A stretch of DNA of 64,000 bases from Plazaster borealis (Eukaryota; Echinodermata; Asteroidea; Forcipulatida; Labidiasteridae). Every line of letters begins with the position of its first letter. Positions within the stretch are counted from its first letter, which is position 1. Made by a program: the position numbers and the translations under genes. The DNA lies in contig CM037472.1 in assembly GCA_021014325.1 (NCBI GenBank), forward strand, positions 32,202,234 through 32,266,233, given 5' to 3'. This document shows positions 47,101-51,177 of the stretch, piece after piece. The notes beneath the pieces were generated by a model, which was given only the letters and a program-made list of their open reading frames with translations, was not told the origin of the DNA and did not search any database.

Positions 47101-49190
47101 GCCGGGAGTAGTGTTCTTCTTTTACTCACAGAGAAAACAATCGTTCTTGATTTCTTTTTTTAAAGGGGATCTTACCATTTGCATACTCCATCTCAATGAA
47201 TAGGGCACTCTCATCCACAAAGTGGTTGTAGTAGGTGATGATATTGGCATGATTAAGCATTGAGAGAATATCAATCTCATTCTGTGCATTCAAGCGAGTC
47301 TTGTCATTGGCTTGAGCCAATTTGATCTCTTTCCACACAACCAAAGAATTATCCTACAATGTAAAATAACATGCATTAATCCATTTAGAATACTAATGTT
47401 TTAATATTTGAAAATGACTAGCTAAGGGGAATCATAAAGCTCCATAGTCAAGTAGTTAGACTGCAGGGCTTGCAATCACAAGGGCCTGGGTTCGAATCTG
47501 GCTAAGCTAACCGCTGATTTCACATTGAATAGAGAATAAGTATTGTCATCTAGTTATTGTTATTGAATCACAATTTATTGATTTGTGGCATTCATAATCA
47601 TAGACAATAAACCAATGTTTTTGTATGAGAGATTGGATGTTGCCAGCTTGGTCTTCATATCCCCTTGTGGGAGCTTTGCCGATTCCCTTGTTGGGAAGAT
47701 CATCTAGCAAATAAACAAACAAGCAAGGTCAGTGTCATTGCAATACATGTACAGTGAAAACAGGTACTGGTGTAACTATCATACGATGCATGCAATATAT
47801 CACGGATATCTCATTTGATATCTGTATTTGATGTTTTGAGAATGCATCCTTTTTTATTGTTTGTCATTTTTTCTTGCTTACATTCTAGATTTGTGTTTCC
47901 TTGTTCTTGTTTCCTTGATGACATGACAATAGACTGTGCAAGTCTCGCGCGTATCCGAGCATTGTGACTTGTTAAAATACGCGAGTTTGTTTCCTTCACG
48001 CAATAAAGCAATGTACATGGGACGTAAGTGGGACCAAAGTGGTCCCAAAATGTTTGAATATGCGCGAGACTTGCACGGTCTATTATTAGAGTACTAGCAC
48101 AACAATTATTTCTGGCAACAATTATCAATTGAGACTTCCTTGTGGATGTGGAGTATTAATAAGTCAAGAGACTGCATACTAAGGGAATACATGCCAAATC
48201 CGACTGCCACTTTTCCATTTATTTTTATGACCATAAAGTTAAAACAGTACCTTTTTACCCAGAGTTATATATATTTTTTTGTCACAAGTGAAACAGAGGA
48301 GATTGATTCAGCATCTTTTCATCGGACTTCAGAGCTAATGCAATGAAACACAACATTAATCACAAATTCACTCCCATTTTCCTTTTGAAAACAGTGGTCA
48401 GCTGCAGAATTGAAATGCTAGCATTAATTTAAATATTCACAGTGCTATACTCATAATACATACAGTGATATGACTTTAGAATAGATTTGCACACACACAG
48501 TAACATTGAGTCCGAGAGAAGGCTCAACAGTTTTTGCAGACTGGTTATTTTGCTGGCCAACCAACTTATTACATGGAGCTATTTTAATGATAGAGCTCCA
48601 TGCTTTAAAATGACCTACTAGTTACTAGTACTAGTACTGTAGGCCTACTCATGCTGGTACAAAATTTACAAGGCAAGTAAATGGCAACATGTTTCGATCC
48701 TAGCACTAGCAGTAGCATAGCTAGCCCCATTAATAATAATAGTGCCCCCCAAAAAGGACCCGTCCGGAGTATTGGCACTATTATTAATGGGGCTATAGCA
48801 TAGCATAGTCTTCCCTATTAAAAGCCTTTTCCCTCAAAATAAATGTAAACACACTGACACACACACACAGCCTGTTCAGAAAAAGTTGGTACATTATCCA
48901 GCCTGTGATGATTGTGAGTGTAAGTGTGAGTGCTAACCCTACCTATGGCGTGACACAGGCAGAGGCCCTGTGTGTGTCACGGTCAGTACTTACTTTCCTC
49001 TCCACGGTCTGACGGTCATACTTACCTCAGTTTTGCTGTACAACACCGCTTCTCCAAACGCTCCTTTGCCTAAAACTTTCACATGGATGTATCGTTCTTC
49101 CTGGGCACATTCACTGAAACTACTAGTGCTGGCGTTCGACGACGAATTGTGCAAAAATTGCACTCCATCTTCGCCACTGGAGACGGCCAT
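13177..49190 (-). CDS. NEK9: NEK9-like NIMA-family kinase with RCC1 domain (21 coding exons, introns included in span)
   Basis: Predicted Ser/Thr kinase of the NEK9/Nercc1 family. In vertebrates this protein is cytosolic and centrosomal, is switched on in mitosis, and activates NEK6/NEK7 for spindle assembly and centrosome separation. Seen here: 21 exons, all GT-AG, with compatible phases, giving about 935 residues (human NEK9 is 979). Order: kinase domain about 35-290 (Gly loop GKGAFGE 41-47, VVWK Lys63, alphaC Glu81, HRD 156-158, DFG 176-178, Thr195 before PYYMSPE), RCC1 propeller about 325-708, Ser/Asp-rich linker 710-774, ELESAEFIP block 775-783 as in human NEK9, coiled coil about 870-918. 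Exons (high to low): 49190-49026, 47353-47176, 38473-38418, 37750-37680, 36417-36315, 34961-34912, 33880-33799, 33023-32913, 32132-32065, 29943-29832, 27495-27358, 25507-25369, 23860-23660, 22405-22359, 22056-21895, 21489-21381, 20637-20476, 19501-19328, 16656-16463, 14221-13844, 13284-13177. The last exon is the least certain. Confidence 0.93.
13844..14221 (-). CDS. NEK9: NEK9 exon 20 (residues 775-900)
   Basis: Acceptor TTTCAG|GAGT and donor AAGAGG|GTGAGT, 126 codons, phase 0. Opens with [18 protein letters not shown], a conserved NEK9 block, followed by a Pro/Ser/His-rich segment and then a helical heptad region ([19 protein letters not shown]) that starts the coiled coil. The open frame runs past the donor for about 30 codons, but the donor is strong and the next exon continues the heptads. 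Confidence 0.9.
15017..15810 (-). mobile_element. 5'-truncated non-LTR retrotransposon (LINE) 3' end
   Basis: A 218-codon open frame (15805-15149) encodes the C-terminal part of a CR1/L2-like RT polyprotein: [57 protein letters not shown]. It ends in a stop, a short 3' UTR and a (TTA)n tail at 15017-15045. The usual 'SRLDYxNxLLYGLP' block is shortened to [13 protein letters not shown], a small deletion. Classic dead-on-arrival LINE insertion in the intron between NEK9 exons 19 and 20. Confidence 0.85.
16463..16656 (-). CDS. NEK9: NEK9 exon 19 (residues 710-774, Ser/Asp-rich linker)
   Basis: Acceptor CGACAG|ATTC and donor TAGCG|GTGAGT, 64 full codons. Low-complexity acidic and hydroxyl-rich linker ([33 protein letters not shown]) ending PPWLVA, which joins ELESAEFIP as human WLRK joins ELENAEFIP. 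Likely a disordered phospho-regulated region (inference). Confidence 0.88.
16742..17555. mobile_element. MITE family A (TIR AATAGACTGTGCAAGTCTCG)
   Basis: About 814 bp bounded by CAATAGACTGTGCAAGTCTC and its near-perfect inverse GAGACTTGCACTGTCTATTG. No transposase frame. The interior includes the hammerhead-like motif at 17072-17111. Confidence 0.82.
18500..18770 (+). mobile_element. tRNA-derived SINE, family A
   Basis: Plus-strand head GTCGTGGGCAAGCGGTATAG with B box GGGTTAGAATCCTGTC, then body with CACTTACGGCCCATTAC and CTTCTCATCACCTGTGAGGG. Duplicated with block B' at 54305-54565. Confidence 0.7.
18877..19236. mobile_element. MITE family B (TIR TTAAAGGGAAGGTATACGTT)
   Basis: 360 bp with ends TTAAAGGGAAGGTATACGTT and the inverse ACCAAAGGTATACTTTCCC; internal GAATCTGAGAAACGTT hairpin. 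Other copies at 34037-34384 and 59737-60120. Confidence 0.83.
19328..19501 (-). CDS. NEK9: NEK9 exon 18 (residues 652-710, last RCC1 blade)
   Basis: Acceptor TGCAG|ATAA and donor GTTG|GTGAGT. Encodes [20 protein letters not shown], then [20 protein letters not shown]. Human has [20 protein letters not shown]. A copy with an in-frame 15-bp deletion and several substitutions is at 54990-55148. Confidence 0.93.
19635..19815. repeat. About 93-bp minisatellite, two units here and about three in block B'
   Basis: Unit contains ATACCAGCTATACCAACAGA, ACCCATGTACCCAATGCTAG and GGTATGGTTTTTTGTGGC. In block B' (55285-55540) the array is longer, so copy number has changed since duplication. Confidence 0.8.
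19980..20123. mobile_element. Short fold-back MITE (TIR TAAGGCCGTATCCGAATT)
   Basis: About 144 bp: TTAGGCCATATCCGAATTAG at one end and AATTCGGATACAGCCTTA at the other, with GGCTACAGCTACAGCTA arms. Copied at 55623-55760 in block B'. Confidence 0.8.
20190..20405. mobile_element. Fold-back element with CCCTTTGCAC arms
   Basis: GGCCCTTTGCACAGATCCGC near the left and GATCGTGCAAAGGGCGAAC near the right, each followed inward by a TGTAGAGCCT/AGGCTCTACA arm. Immediately adjacent to NEK9 exon 17. Copied at 55830-56045. Confidence 0.65.
20476..20637 (-). CDS. NEK9: NEK9 exon 17 (residues 598-652, RCC1 blade)
   Basis: Acceptor CCCCAG|ATAC and donor GAAGG|GTAAG. Encodes [20 protein letters not shown], then [17 protein letters not shown]. 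Human reads [20 protein letters not shown]. A second copy with an identical predicted peptide lies at 56114-56275. Confidence 0.94.
20726..20916. mobile_element. MITE family C (TIR CAGGGCCCAATTTCATAGAG)
   Basis: About 190 bp: CAGGGCTCAATTTCATAGAG to CTCTATGAAATTGGGCCCTG, with imperfect fold-back throughout (TGCTTAAGCA arms). Absent from duplicate block B'. Confidence 0.8.
21124..21357 (+). mobile_element. tRNA-derived SINE, family B
   Basis: Head GGGTTGGCGTATTGGTTTC and B box CCGGTTCAAATCCCACC, followed by the body GGATTGGGTTTTCAGTCCC ... CACATCTGAAACTGAAAC ... AGTGATTAAGTTTGCTTTTC. At least three other copies in the window. It lies in intron 16, between NEK9 exons 17 and 16. Confidence 0.8.
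21381..21489 (-). CDS. NEK9: NEK9 exon 16 (residues 562-598)
   Basis: Acceptor TTACAG|GAGA and donor GACG|GTTAGT. Encodes [20 protein letters not shown] then HSAVID, the RCC1 strand ending [10 protein letters not shown], comparable to human IAPGKTHTAAID. The upstream duplicate block (52921-57412) stops before this exon. Confidence 0.9.
21610..21780. repeat. GGTCTCG-rich repeat
   Basis: Multiple GGTCTCGGTCT, GGGTCTCGTCTCGG and AGACCG words within 170 bp, in NEK9 intron 15. No coding potential beyond a chance frame on the minus strand. Confidence 0.6.
21895..22056 (-). CDS. NEK9: NEK9 exon 15 (residues 508-561, RCC1 blade)
   Basis: Acceptor CTGCAG|GTTA and donor TCAAG|GTAATT, 54 codons, phase 0. 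Encodes [20 protein letters not shown] and [16 protein letters not shown]. Human has [20 protein letters not shown] and GLNEFNKLGLN. Confidence 0.94.
22359..22405 (-). CDS. NEK9: NEK9 exon 14 (residues 492-507)
   Basis: Short 47-nt exon with acceptor AACAG|GTCG and donor CAAAAA|GTAAGT. Encodes [15 protein letters not shown], the strand that completes the blade started in exon 13. Human reads RLGLDSEEDYYTPQK. Confidence 0.92.
22920..22990 (+). mobile_element. LINE 3' UTR fragment with (ATT)n tail
   Basis: Matches in inverse orientation the 3' UTR of the LINE at 15017-15810 (GCGCCTTGAACACCCAGCAG... then TTATTATTAT). A severely 5'-truncated copy of the same family, in NEK9 intron 13. Confidence 0.7.
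23172..23545 (-). mobile_element. tRNA-derived SINE, family A
   Basis: Closely similar to 9029-9395 throughout, with B box GGTTCGAATCCCGGTC on the minus strand and an (AATAAT)n tail at 23172-23200. Lies in NEK9 intron 13. Confidence 0.82.
23660..23860 (-). CDS. NEK9: NEK9 exon 13 (residues 425-492, RCC1 blade)
   Basis: Acceptor TTTTAG|ATGA and donor GTTTG|GTAAG. Encodes [18 protein letters not shown], then [20 protein letters not shown] and [10 protein letters not shown]. Nearly identical in pattern to human [15 protein letters not shown] and [20 protein letters not shown]. It is the longest RCC1 exon here. Confidence 0.95.
23938..24087. repeat. Direct repeats leading into the palindrome
   Basis: TAGTTTATCTACCATTCAAA ... 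GTCAGACAGTAGGAGGGTTA is present at 23945-24005, its distal half again at about 24008-24043, then in full at 24088-24150. A shared AATGAAGGTAACCAATATTG segment occurs at 23910 and 24052. Confidence 0.85.
24088..24212. repeat. 125-bp near-perfect palindrome with no spacer
   Basis: Arms of about 62 bp meet at GGGTTAACCC (centre near 24149/24150). One 1-nt indel in the arms (GATATTAAATGG against GATATTTAAATGG). The left arm sequence also occurs as direct repeats at 23938-24045. In NEK9 intron 12, just upstream of exon 13. Confidence 0.9.
24244..24437. mobile_element. MITE family E
   Basis: CAGAGCTGCCAAC and GTTGGCAGCTCTG form a perfect 13-bp terminal inverted repeat. Confidence 0.83.
24682..25045. 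mobile_element. MITE family F fragment, inverse orientation
   Basis: AGACCTCGAATTTGGGAGG and GAAAATCCACAAGACCACAGG open the element; the distal end decays near 25045 (CTTGGGCTTGCAG). Confidence 0.6.
25369..25507 (-). CDS. NEK9: NEK9 exon 12 (residues 379-425, RCC1 blade)
   Basis: Acceptor TTTTAG|AATG and donor CACAG|GTAAAG. Encodes [20 protein letters not shown] and [13 protein letters not shown]. The G.LGHGD and VSCG..FT signatures are RCC1 repeats. Human reads GQLGHGDKASYRQPKHVE. Confidence 0.93.
25578..25990 (-). mobile_element. Probable LINE/SINE-type 3' end with trinucleotide tail
   Basis: Begins with an AATAATGATGAT run and TTATAACGCGCC, like other retroelement tails in the window, followed by about 400 bp. 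A 131-codon frame (25994-25599) has no recognised domain. Class uncertain. Confidence 0.4.
26349..26543. mobile_element. MITE family C
   Basis: GAGCCCAGTTTCATAGAGCT to TCTATAAAACTGGGCCCTG, same fold-back interior as 20726-20916. Confidence 0.78.
26620..27025 (-). mobile_element. tRNA-derived SINE, family A variant
   Basis: Minus-strand head with GGTTCGAGTCCTGGTC B box (near 26930-26950), followed by the shared TTGCTTTGTCCTTCGG and ACGTAAAAGAACCCAGTG body and a degenerate tail. Similar bodies occur at 14260-14400 and 37920-38335. Confidence 0.7.
27358..27495 (-). CDS. NEK9: NEK9 exon 11 (residues 333-378, RCC1 blade)
   Basis: Acceptor AATAG|GTGT and donor GGGCT|GTAAG, phase 0, 46 codons. Encodes [20 protein letters not shown] and [20 protein letters not shown], the first RCC1 blade with the typical AAG.QHF..VT pattern. 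Strong match to human VYVWGGGKSTPQKL. Confidence 0.93.
27771..28119. mobile_element. MITE family F (TIR like CAGGGCTCAAAATT)
   Basis: GGGCTTGAAATTAACACTGG to CAATTTTGAGCCCTG. Internal CCAGTAAAAT and GACTGGACAAGCCCGGTGG blocks recur at 10535-10906, 11007-11546 and 24682-25045. Confidence 0.72.
28128..28295 (-). mobile_element. tRNA-derived SINE head fragment, family A
   Basis: Contains GGGATTCGAACCCC and the shared CTCCTGGGTGATGAGAAGCAAT segment; the distal body is missing. Confidence 0.6.
28976..29718. mobile_element. MITE family A
   Basis: Starts CAATAGACTGTGCAAGTC and ends GAGACTTGCACAGTCTGTA; the interior is shared with 33113-33762 (TTTTACGTGGGCGAGATTTTG-like segment, AAGAATTAAACTTGACCTC). 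Confidence 0.82.
29832..29943 (-). CDS. NEK9: NEK9 exon 10 (residues 295-332, linker)
   Basis: Acceptor TTTCAG|AGCT and donor GCGAG|GTAAG. Encodes [20 protein letters not shown] then [14 protein letters not shown], the basic linker between kinase and propeller. Human has EMEEKVTLLNAPTKRPRSS and VVTSRTSE at this point. Confidence 0.92.
30660..31980. repeat. Possible inverted-repeat element with CGCCCCCAAGCAAG-type ends
   Basis: 30677-30840 holds degenerate 20-odd-bp repeats (CTCGCCCCCAAGCAAGTTCA, TTCGCCCCCAACAAAGTCAC); 31880-31978 carries the inverse (TTGGTTGGGGGCGACTTTCT, GTTGGGGGCGAGCTTGTTAG). Both halves end in CATCTCG/CGAGATG. The interior of about 1 kb is AT-rich without a frame; MITE 31187-31482 is nested in it. 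Confidence 0.5.
31187..31482. mobile_element. MITE with ends resembling family E
   Basis: CAGAGATGCCAACATT to AGTGGCATCTCTG, about 296 bp, interior unrelated to family E. Another half-end (CCAGAGATGCCACTG) at 31060. Confidence 0.6.
32065..32132 (-). CDS. NEK9: NEK9 exon 9 (residues 273-295, end of kinase domain)
   Basis: Acceptor TTTAG|GACC and donor AAAGG|GTGAGT. Encodes [18 protein letters not shown], the kinase subdomain XI signature with the conserved Arg (DPxxRP), which closes the catalytic domain. Confidence 0.92.
32224..32369. mobile_element. MITE with about 45-bp inverted arms
   Basis: AATGGGAGACTTTGGAACGC to TCACCAAAAGTCCCCCATT; inner arms GACAGCAGACTTACCAG and CTGGTAAGTCTGCTGCC. 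Lies just upstream of NEK9 exon 9 in intron 8. Confidence 0.78.
32815..32862. repeat. (GAT)n microsatellite
   Basis: CATGATGATGATGATGATG continuing into GATAATGATAATTATGATTA, in NEK9 intron 8. Confidence 0.9.
32913..33023 (-). CDS. NEK9: NEK9 exon 8 (residues 236-272)
   Basis: Acceptor CAACAG|AATC and donor TCAAAG|GTTAGT, phase 0 at both ends, 37 codons. Encodes [18 protein letters not shown] and SLVCELLSK, the alphaG-alphaH part of the kinase C-lobe, matching human NPLNLCVKIVQG. Confidence 0.9.
33113..33762. mobile_element. MITE family A
   Basis: 650 bp bounded by AATAGACTGTGCAAGTCTCG and CGAGACTTGCACAGTCTATT. In NEK9 intron 7, between exons 8 and 7. Confidence 0.85.
33799..33880 (-). CDS. 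NEK9: NEK9 exon 7 (residues 208-235)
   Basis: Acceptor TTCTAG|GTAC and donor GCATCG|GTAGG. Encodes [20 protein letters not shown] then KRSFDAS. It holds the alphaF Asp (SDMWAIGC) of kinase subdomain IX. Human NEK9 reads [20 protein letters not shown] here. Confidence 0.93.
34037..34384. mobile_element. MITE family B
   Basis: Ends TTAAAGGGTCTGTATACGTT and ATTGTATACAATCCCTTCAA; interior TTTGAATCTGAGAAG shared with 18877-19236. In NEK9 intron 6, between exons 7 and 6. Confidence 0.78.
34912..34961 (-). CDS. NEK9: NEK9 exon 6 (residues 192-208, activation segment)
   Basis: Acceptor TTTCAG|ATTG and donor CAACA|GTAAGTG. Encodes [16 protein letters not shown], the P+1 loop and APE-equivalent SPE. 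Thr195 aligns with human NEK9 Thr210, the activating phosphorylation site, so phosphorylation-dependent activation is likely conserved (inference). Confidence 0.92.
35091..35333 (-). mobile_element. tRNA-derived SINE, family B
   Basis: Reverse-orientation copy with GGGATTTGAACCGGGGTCC (B box complement) and the AAAGCGAACTTAATCACTAT end. In NEK9 intron 5, close to exon 6. Confidence 0.8.
35557..35800. mobile_element. MITE family D, internally deleted
   Basis: Ends TTAAAAGTATTATACAGGAT and TATCCTTACCTTTAA. The breakpoint of duplicate block A' falls inside this copy at about 35654. Confidence 0.75.
35967..36256 (-). mobile_element. tRNA-derived SINE, family A, with target-site duplication
   Basis: Flanked by 15-bp direct repeats: CCCTTTTGTTTAGTA at 35952-35966 and CCCTTTTATTTAGTA at 36257-36271. 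The duplicate block A' has a single copy of this site (52622-52636, complement) and no SINE, i.e. a preserved empty site. The tRNA-like head is at the plus-strand right end (GACTCGAACCCACACTCTGC; CGCTCGGCCACACCACG). Confidence 0.88.
36315..36417 (-). CDS. NEK9: NEK9 exon 5 (residues 157-191, catalytic loop and DFG)
   Basis: Acceptor TTGCAG|AGAC. Encodes the catalytic loop (Asp158, Lys160, Asn163), the DFG motif 176-178 and the start of the activation segment (LAET). The donor that keeps frame with exon 6 is ACA|GTTGAG, a weak site. If it is not used, translation stops two codons later (TAA). An inverted copy is at 52485-52587. Confidence 0.9.
36530..36990 (+). mobile_element. Unclassified repeat element with a hammerhead-like 3' motif
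   Basis: Bounded by a poly-G run (36540-36551) with GGAGAGTTGGCTCTGG on the left and CCAACAGTCCTCCCC on the right, i.e. GGAG(A)GTTGGCTC inverted ends. Contains CTGAAGATGAGCAG...CGAAACGTCGAGACC at 36886-36925. A chance 117-codon frame crosses it; no conserved domain. Duplicated at 51930-52370 in block A'. Confidence 0.55.
37680..37750 (-). CDS. NEK9: NEK9 exon 4 (residues 134-157, alphaE helix)
   Basis: Acceptor TTTGTAG|GATG and donor ACACAG|GTATG. Encodes [20 protein letters not shown] then ILHR, the alphaE helix leading into the catalytic loop. The codon for Arg157 of HRD is split across the intron. A rearranged inverted copy of this exon lies at 51107-51177. Confidence 0.92.
37849..37877. 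repeat. (GTA)n microsatellite
   Basis: About nine GTA units in NEK9 intron 3, next to exon 4. In duplicate block A' the tract has collapsed to CTACTGCTGCTACTACTAC. Confidence 0.9.
37922..38335 (-). mobile_element. tRNA-derived SINE, family A, with (AAT)n tail
   Basis: Tail AATAATAATAATA at 37926-37945, body with AAAGCGCTTATCATT and CACGGGACCTACGGC, and a decayed tRNA-like head near 38250-38335. The tail-proximal half is repeated inverted at 50767-50925 as part of duplicate block A'. Confidence 0.7.
38418..38473 (-). CDS. NEK9: NEK9 exon 3 (residues 115-133)
   Basis: Short 56-nt exon, acceptor TTTTAG|ACG and donor AAAAG|GTTTGT. Joined to exon 2 it reads [22 protein letters not shown], matching human [22 protein letters not shown]. 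Both phases fit the neighbouring exons, so a missing exon here is unlikely despite the 8.7-kb intron upstream. Confidence 0.9.
38490..38888. mobile_element. MITE family D
   Basis: Interior (GAAAACTGTATCTGAAAAC, GTTACAACCAAAATTAAGGA) and ends match 12483-12873. Lies in intron 2 just upstream of NEK9 exon 3. Confidence 0.78.
38950..39126. mobile_element. MITE family C
   Basis: GGGCCCAGTTTCATAAAGCT to GCTTTATGAAAATGGGCCCT. A fragment of the same family lies at 13080-13145, near the NEK9 3' end. Confidence 0.78.
39258..39498 (-). mobile_element. tRNA-derived SINE, family B
   Basis: Reverse copy just before the satellite, ending near a poly-C run at 39497-39509. It borders the start of the 50-bp array at about 39540. 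Confidence 0.78.
39540..47092. repeat. 7.5-kb tandem array of a 50-bp unit in NEK9 intron 2
   Basis: About 150 head-to-tail copies of a 50-bp unit. Each has a BamHI core (AGGGATCCTACC), then TAAACTCACATTGG, then TTGATTTTGGAGGATTGAGG. Nearly all units share exactly 50-bp phase from about 39961 to 47090. Early units near 39540-39960 are degenerate and include a small insertion. Variants at fixed sites: GCAGTAG, GCAACAG, GCAGCAG, ACAGTAG or GTAGTAG; GATTTTG or GATATTG; GGATCC or GGAATCC, the latter usually with CATAA instead of CCTAA. Not coding: 50 is not a multiple of three and every frame meets stops. The array fills most of the 8.7-kb intron between exons 3 and 2. Confidence 0.98.
47176..47353 (-). 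CDS. NEK9: NEK9 exon 2 (residues 56-115)
   Basis: Acceptor TTGTAG|GAT and donor AATG|GTAAGA, ending in phase 1. Encodes DNSLVVWKE with the ATP-anchoring Lys63, the alphaC helix with Glu81 (QNEIDIL), and the hinge region EMEYAN. Matches human NEK9 (VVWKE, NEI.IL, NIIAYYNHF, LIELEYCN). Directly downstream lies the giant satellite-bearing intron 2. Confidence 0.93.
47440..47720 (+). mobile_element. tRNA-derived SINE of a third type
   Basis: Head TAGTCAAGTAGTTAGACTGC with B box GGGTTCGAATCTGGC, an unrelated body, and an A-rich end (AAATAAACAAACAAGC). It sits in NEK9 intron 1. A real tRNA is unlikely: no acceptor-stem pairing is evident. Confidence 0.55.
47927..48084. mobile_element. MITE family A, short internally deleted copy
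   Basis: Only 158 bp between CAATAGACTGTGCAAGTCTC and GAGACTTGCACGGTCTATT; in NEK9 intron 1. Confidence 0.82.
48722..48795. repeat. 74-bp hairpin (perfect 20+ bp arms)
   Basis: TAGCCCCATTAATAATAATA GTGCC is mirrored by GGCACTATTATTAATGGGGC TA with a 20-odd base loop (CCCCAAAAAGGACCCGTCCG). Tiny fold-back element or structured RNA candidate in NEK9 intron 1. Confidence 0.75.
49026..49190 (-). CDS. NEK9: NEK9 exon 1 (residues 1-55)
   Basis: Start codon in a good context (CCAAAATGG). Encodes an N-terminal Ser/Asn-rich leader followed by the first beta strands of the kinase and the glycine loop [11 protein letters not shown]. It ends in phase 0 at CTGAG|GTAAG. The leader is shorter than in human NEK9 and lacks its Gly-rich stretch. 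No further in-frame exon was needed upstream. Confidence 0.92.
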
Positions 49191-50766
49191 TTTGGTGCAG
49201 TGTACACATTGCTGTTGTCACGGTTCAGTGAGTTTGACATCGGCGGTGTGAGCACGCACAACGCACGCACACACTAGTTTGAGTAGTATGCGACCTCATA
49301 AATTTTTACAAAGAATACGTGTTTTAAGTGTTAGGGGACCAGACATGATCGACCATGAACCTTTTAAGCCCAGTTCACAAAAGAGTCTAAAGACTTACAT
49401 CTGTAGTTTTCTTTGCCATTGAAATAAAAACCACAAGAGTTTCGGTCTTTTATGAACAATTTTTGTGGGCGTTTCTAAAGCGAGATTTATACACAGATCA
49501 TCGATTTACTACAATTCAAAGTAGTTCTTTTTGGGTGCGCAGTCAATACAACAGCAGCAGAGGTTGGTGTTGTTGTTGTTTTTGTTTCGTATTAGGCCTA
49601 GTACGGTTTCTCTCTTTTTTTTACCCATAAAAATTCTCTCAAATGCAATTTGACCTGGTCAAAAAATTTTCATATTAGTTCTAGGATATTATTGTAGCAA
49701 TATGTGGGTTCATACTTTCCTGCAATTGTGCCATATATTTAGATAAAATACGCAAATAAATGAAGTGTCCACGTTTGTGGACATTTTCTTTTTGCGGTTG
49801 CGGATAGAACAAGACAATGCATGCATTTTTTGTACATGATGTTGACCTATTTATAGGTAGTGGAAATCACAAAATTTGAGATTTGATCTGATTGAGTTGT
49901 AAGTAGTCTAGTACTAGTAGGCTATAAAGTATAGGTCATAAATGATTAAAACCTTTGTATGGCCTATAATTCAGTAATAGGCAAAATGTTTCTAAAAGTA
50001 CAAATACAGCACCCCAAAAAGGACAGCAACACAAAAAAGTAGCACACTATTTGTTATTCAAAATATATTTATTTACTATGCTCTTTCGACTTCAAAGACA
50101 AAAATGTTGTAAATGTAAATAATTATACACAAAGTATTGGCAAATATTTGGTCCACAAATGCATGCTGTACACATTATGTCATGTGTACATTTTAATTAC
50201 AGTAATTAAAAGCCTTGATAACCAAATTGATTGTAGTCACTGATCTGAACACATTTTTGGGGTCCATTTGCTTAATTTTTTAAATATAGCAACAAAGGGT
50301 TATAACAATATGATGTTACCTTTGGTTACAAAAAGAGTGACCTTGTACATTCCAGGGCATTTCCTGGCAGGCAAGAAACGATATAGGTCATATGGGAAAT
50401 TTAACATTTTGTGTCATAACTGCCACATAAATTCAAGAGTTGTAAAAATAACAGCTGCACAAGTTTTGAGATGTTCTTCATATATCGAAAGTTGATAACA
50501 ATTAGACAATACTTAAAAAAGTTACATATACTAAACTAAAGACTGAAGCGCAGCTGAATACATTTTGTATAAAAGCTGCGCTATATAAGTGTATTATTAT
50601 TATTATTATTATTATTACTATACAATTGTATGTTTTCTTTCATTGAGTTTTGTACAAATCGAGATTGTGCCTGCAGGAAGTCTTTAAAGTCTTTTCTAAA
50701 GATTAGTCTTCAACATAAACTGTTCAACAGTGTGTTGTAGATCAAAATCAGTGGTTTGGGTGTCTG
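49191..50766. other. Presumed NEK9 5' flank; no gene seen
   Basis: Upstream of the NEK9 start. The first about 90 bp are relatively GC-rich (CATCGGCGGTGTGAGCACGC) and may hold 5' UTR/promoter. No TATA box or initiator can be placed with confidence. An (ATT)n tract lies at 50594-50620. About 50660-50766 matches the complement of 35405-35500, a third dispersed fragment of NEK9 intron 5. Confidence 0.4.
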
Positions 50767-51106
50767 ATGAATGCGCCGCAGCACCTTGTTAACACTTACA
50801 AGGTGTTACATAAATGGGTCTTATGATGTATACACTTCAAAAACCTGTATGTAAATAAATAAAGCGCTTTGAGATCCCATATATATATATAAAAACTAGT
50901 TATTATTATTATTATTAGTGCCACAGTGCATGTATTCCATATTGTAGATTTTGCTGTTTGAGTGTGATATACTACTGCTGCTACTACTACACAAATTAAC
51001 GTCGCCGCTGGGAACCAGTGCGCTGGTTCCCTGAAGTTGAGGTTTGGACTCATTCGTGATTCATGATGTTTTGAATAGAAACTTTCGTATATTGTTTTCT
51101 TTGTAG

Positions 51107-51177
51107 GATGTCGTTTGGTATCTTTTTCAAATTTTATCTGCAATAAATCACATCCACAGCCTTGGGATACTACACAG
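51107..51177 (+). pseudogene. Rearranged copy of NEK9 exon 4
   Basis: 71 bases, same length as exon 4, with acceptor TTGTAG|GATG and donor ACACAG|GTATG kept. The predicted peptide differs at three residues (DHIHDIG becomes NHIHSLG). It lies on the opposite strand to the parent gene and is followed on the same strand by the exon 5 copy, but no exons 1-3 or 6 are near. Confidence 0.85.
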
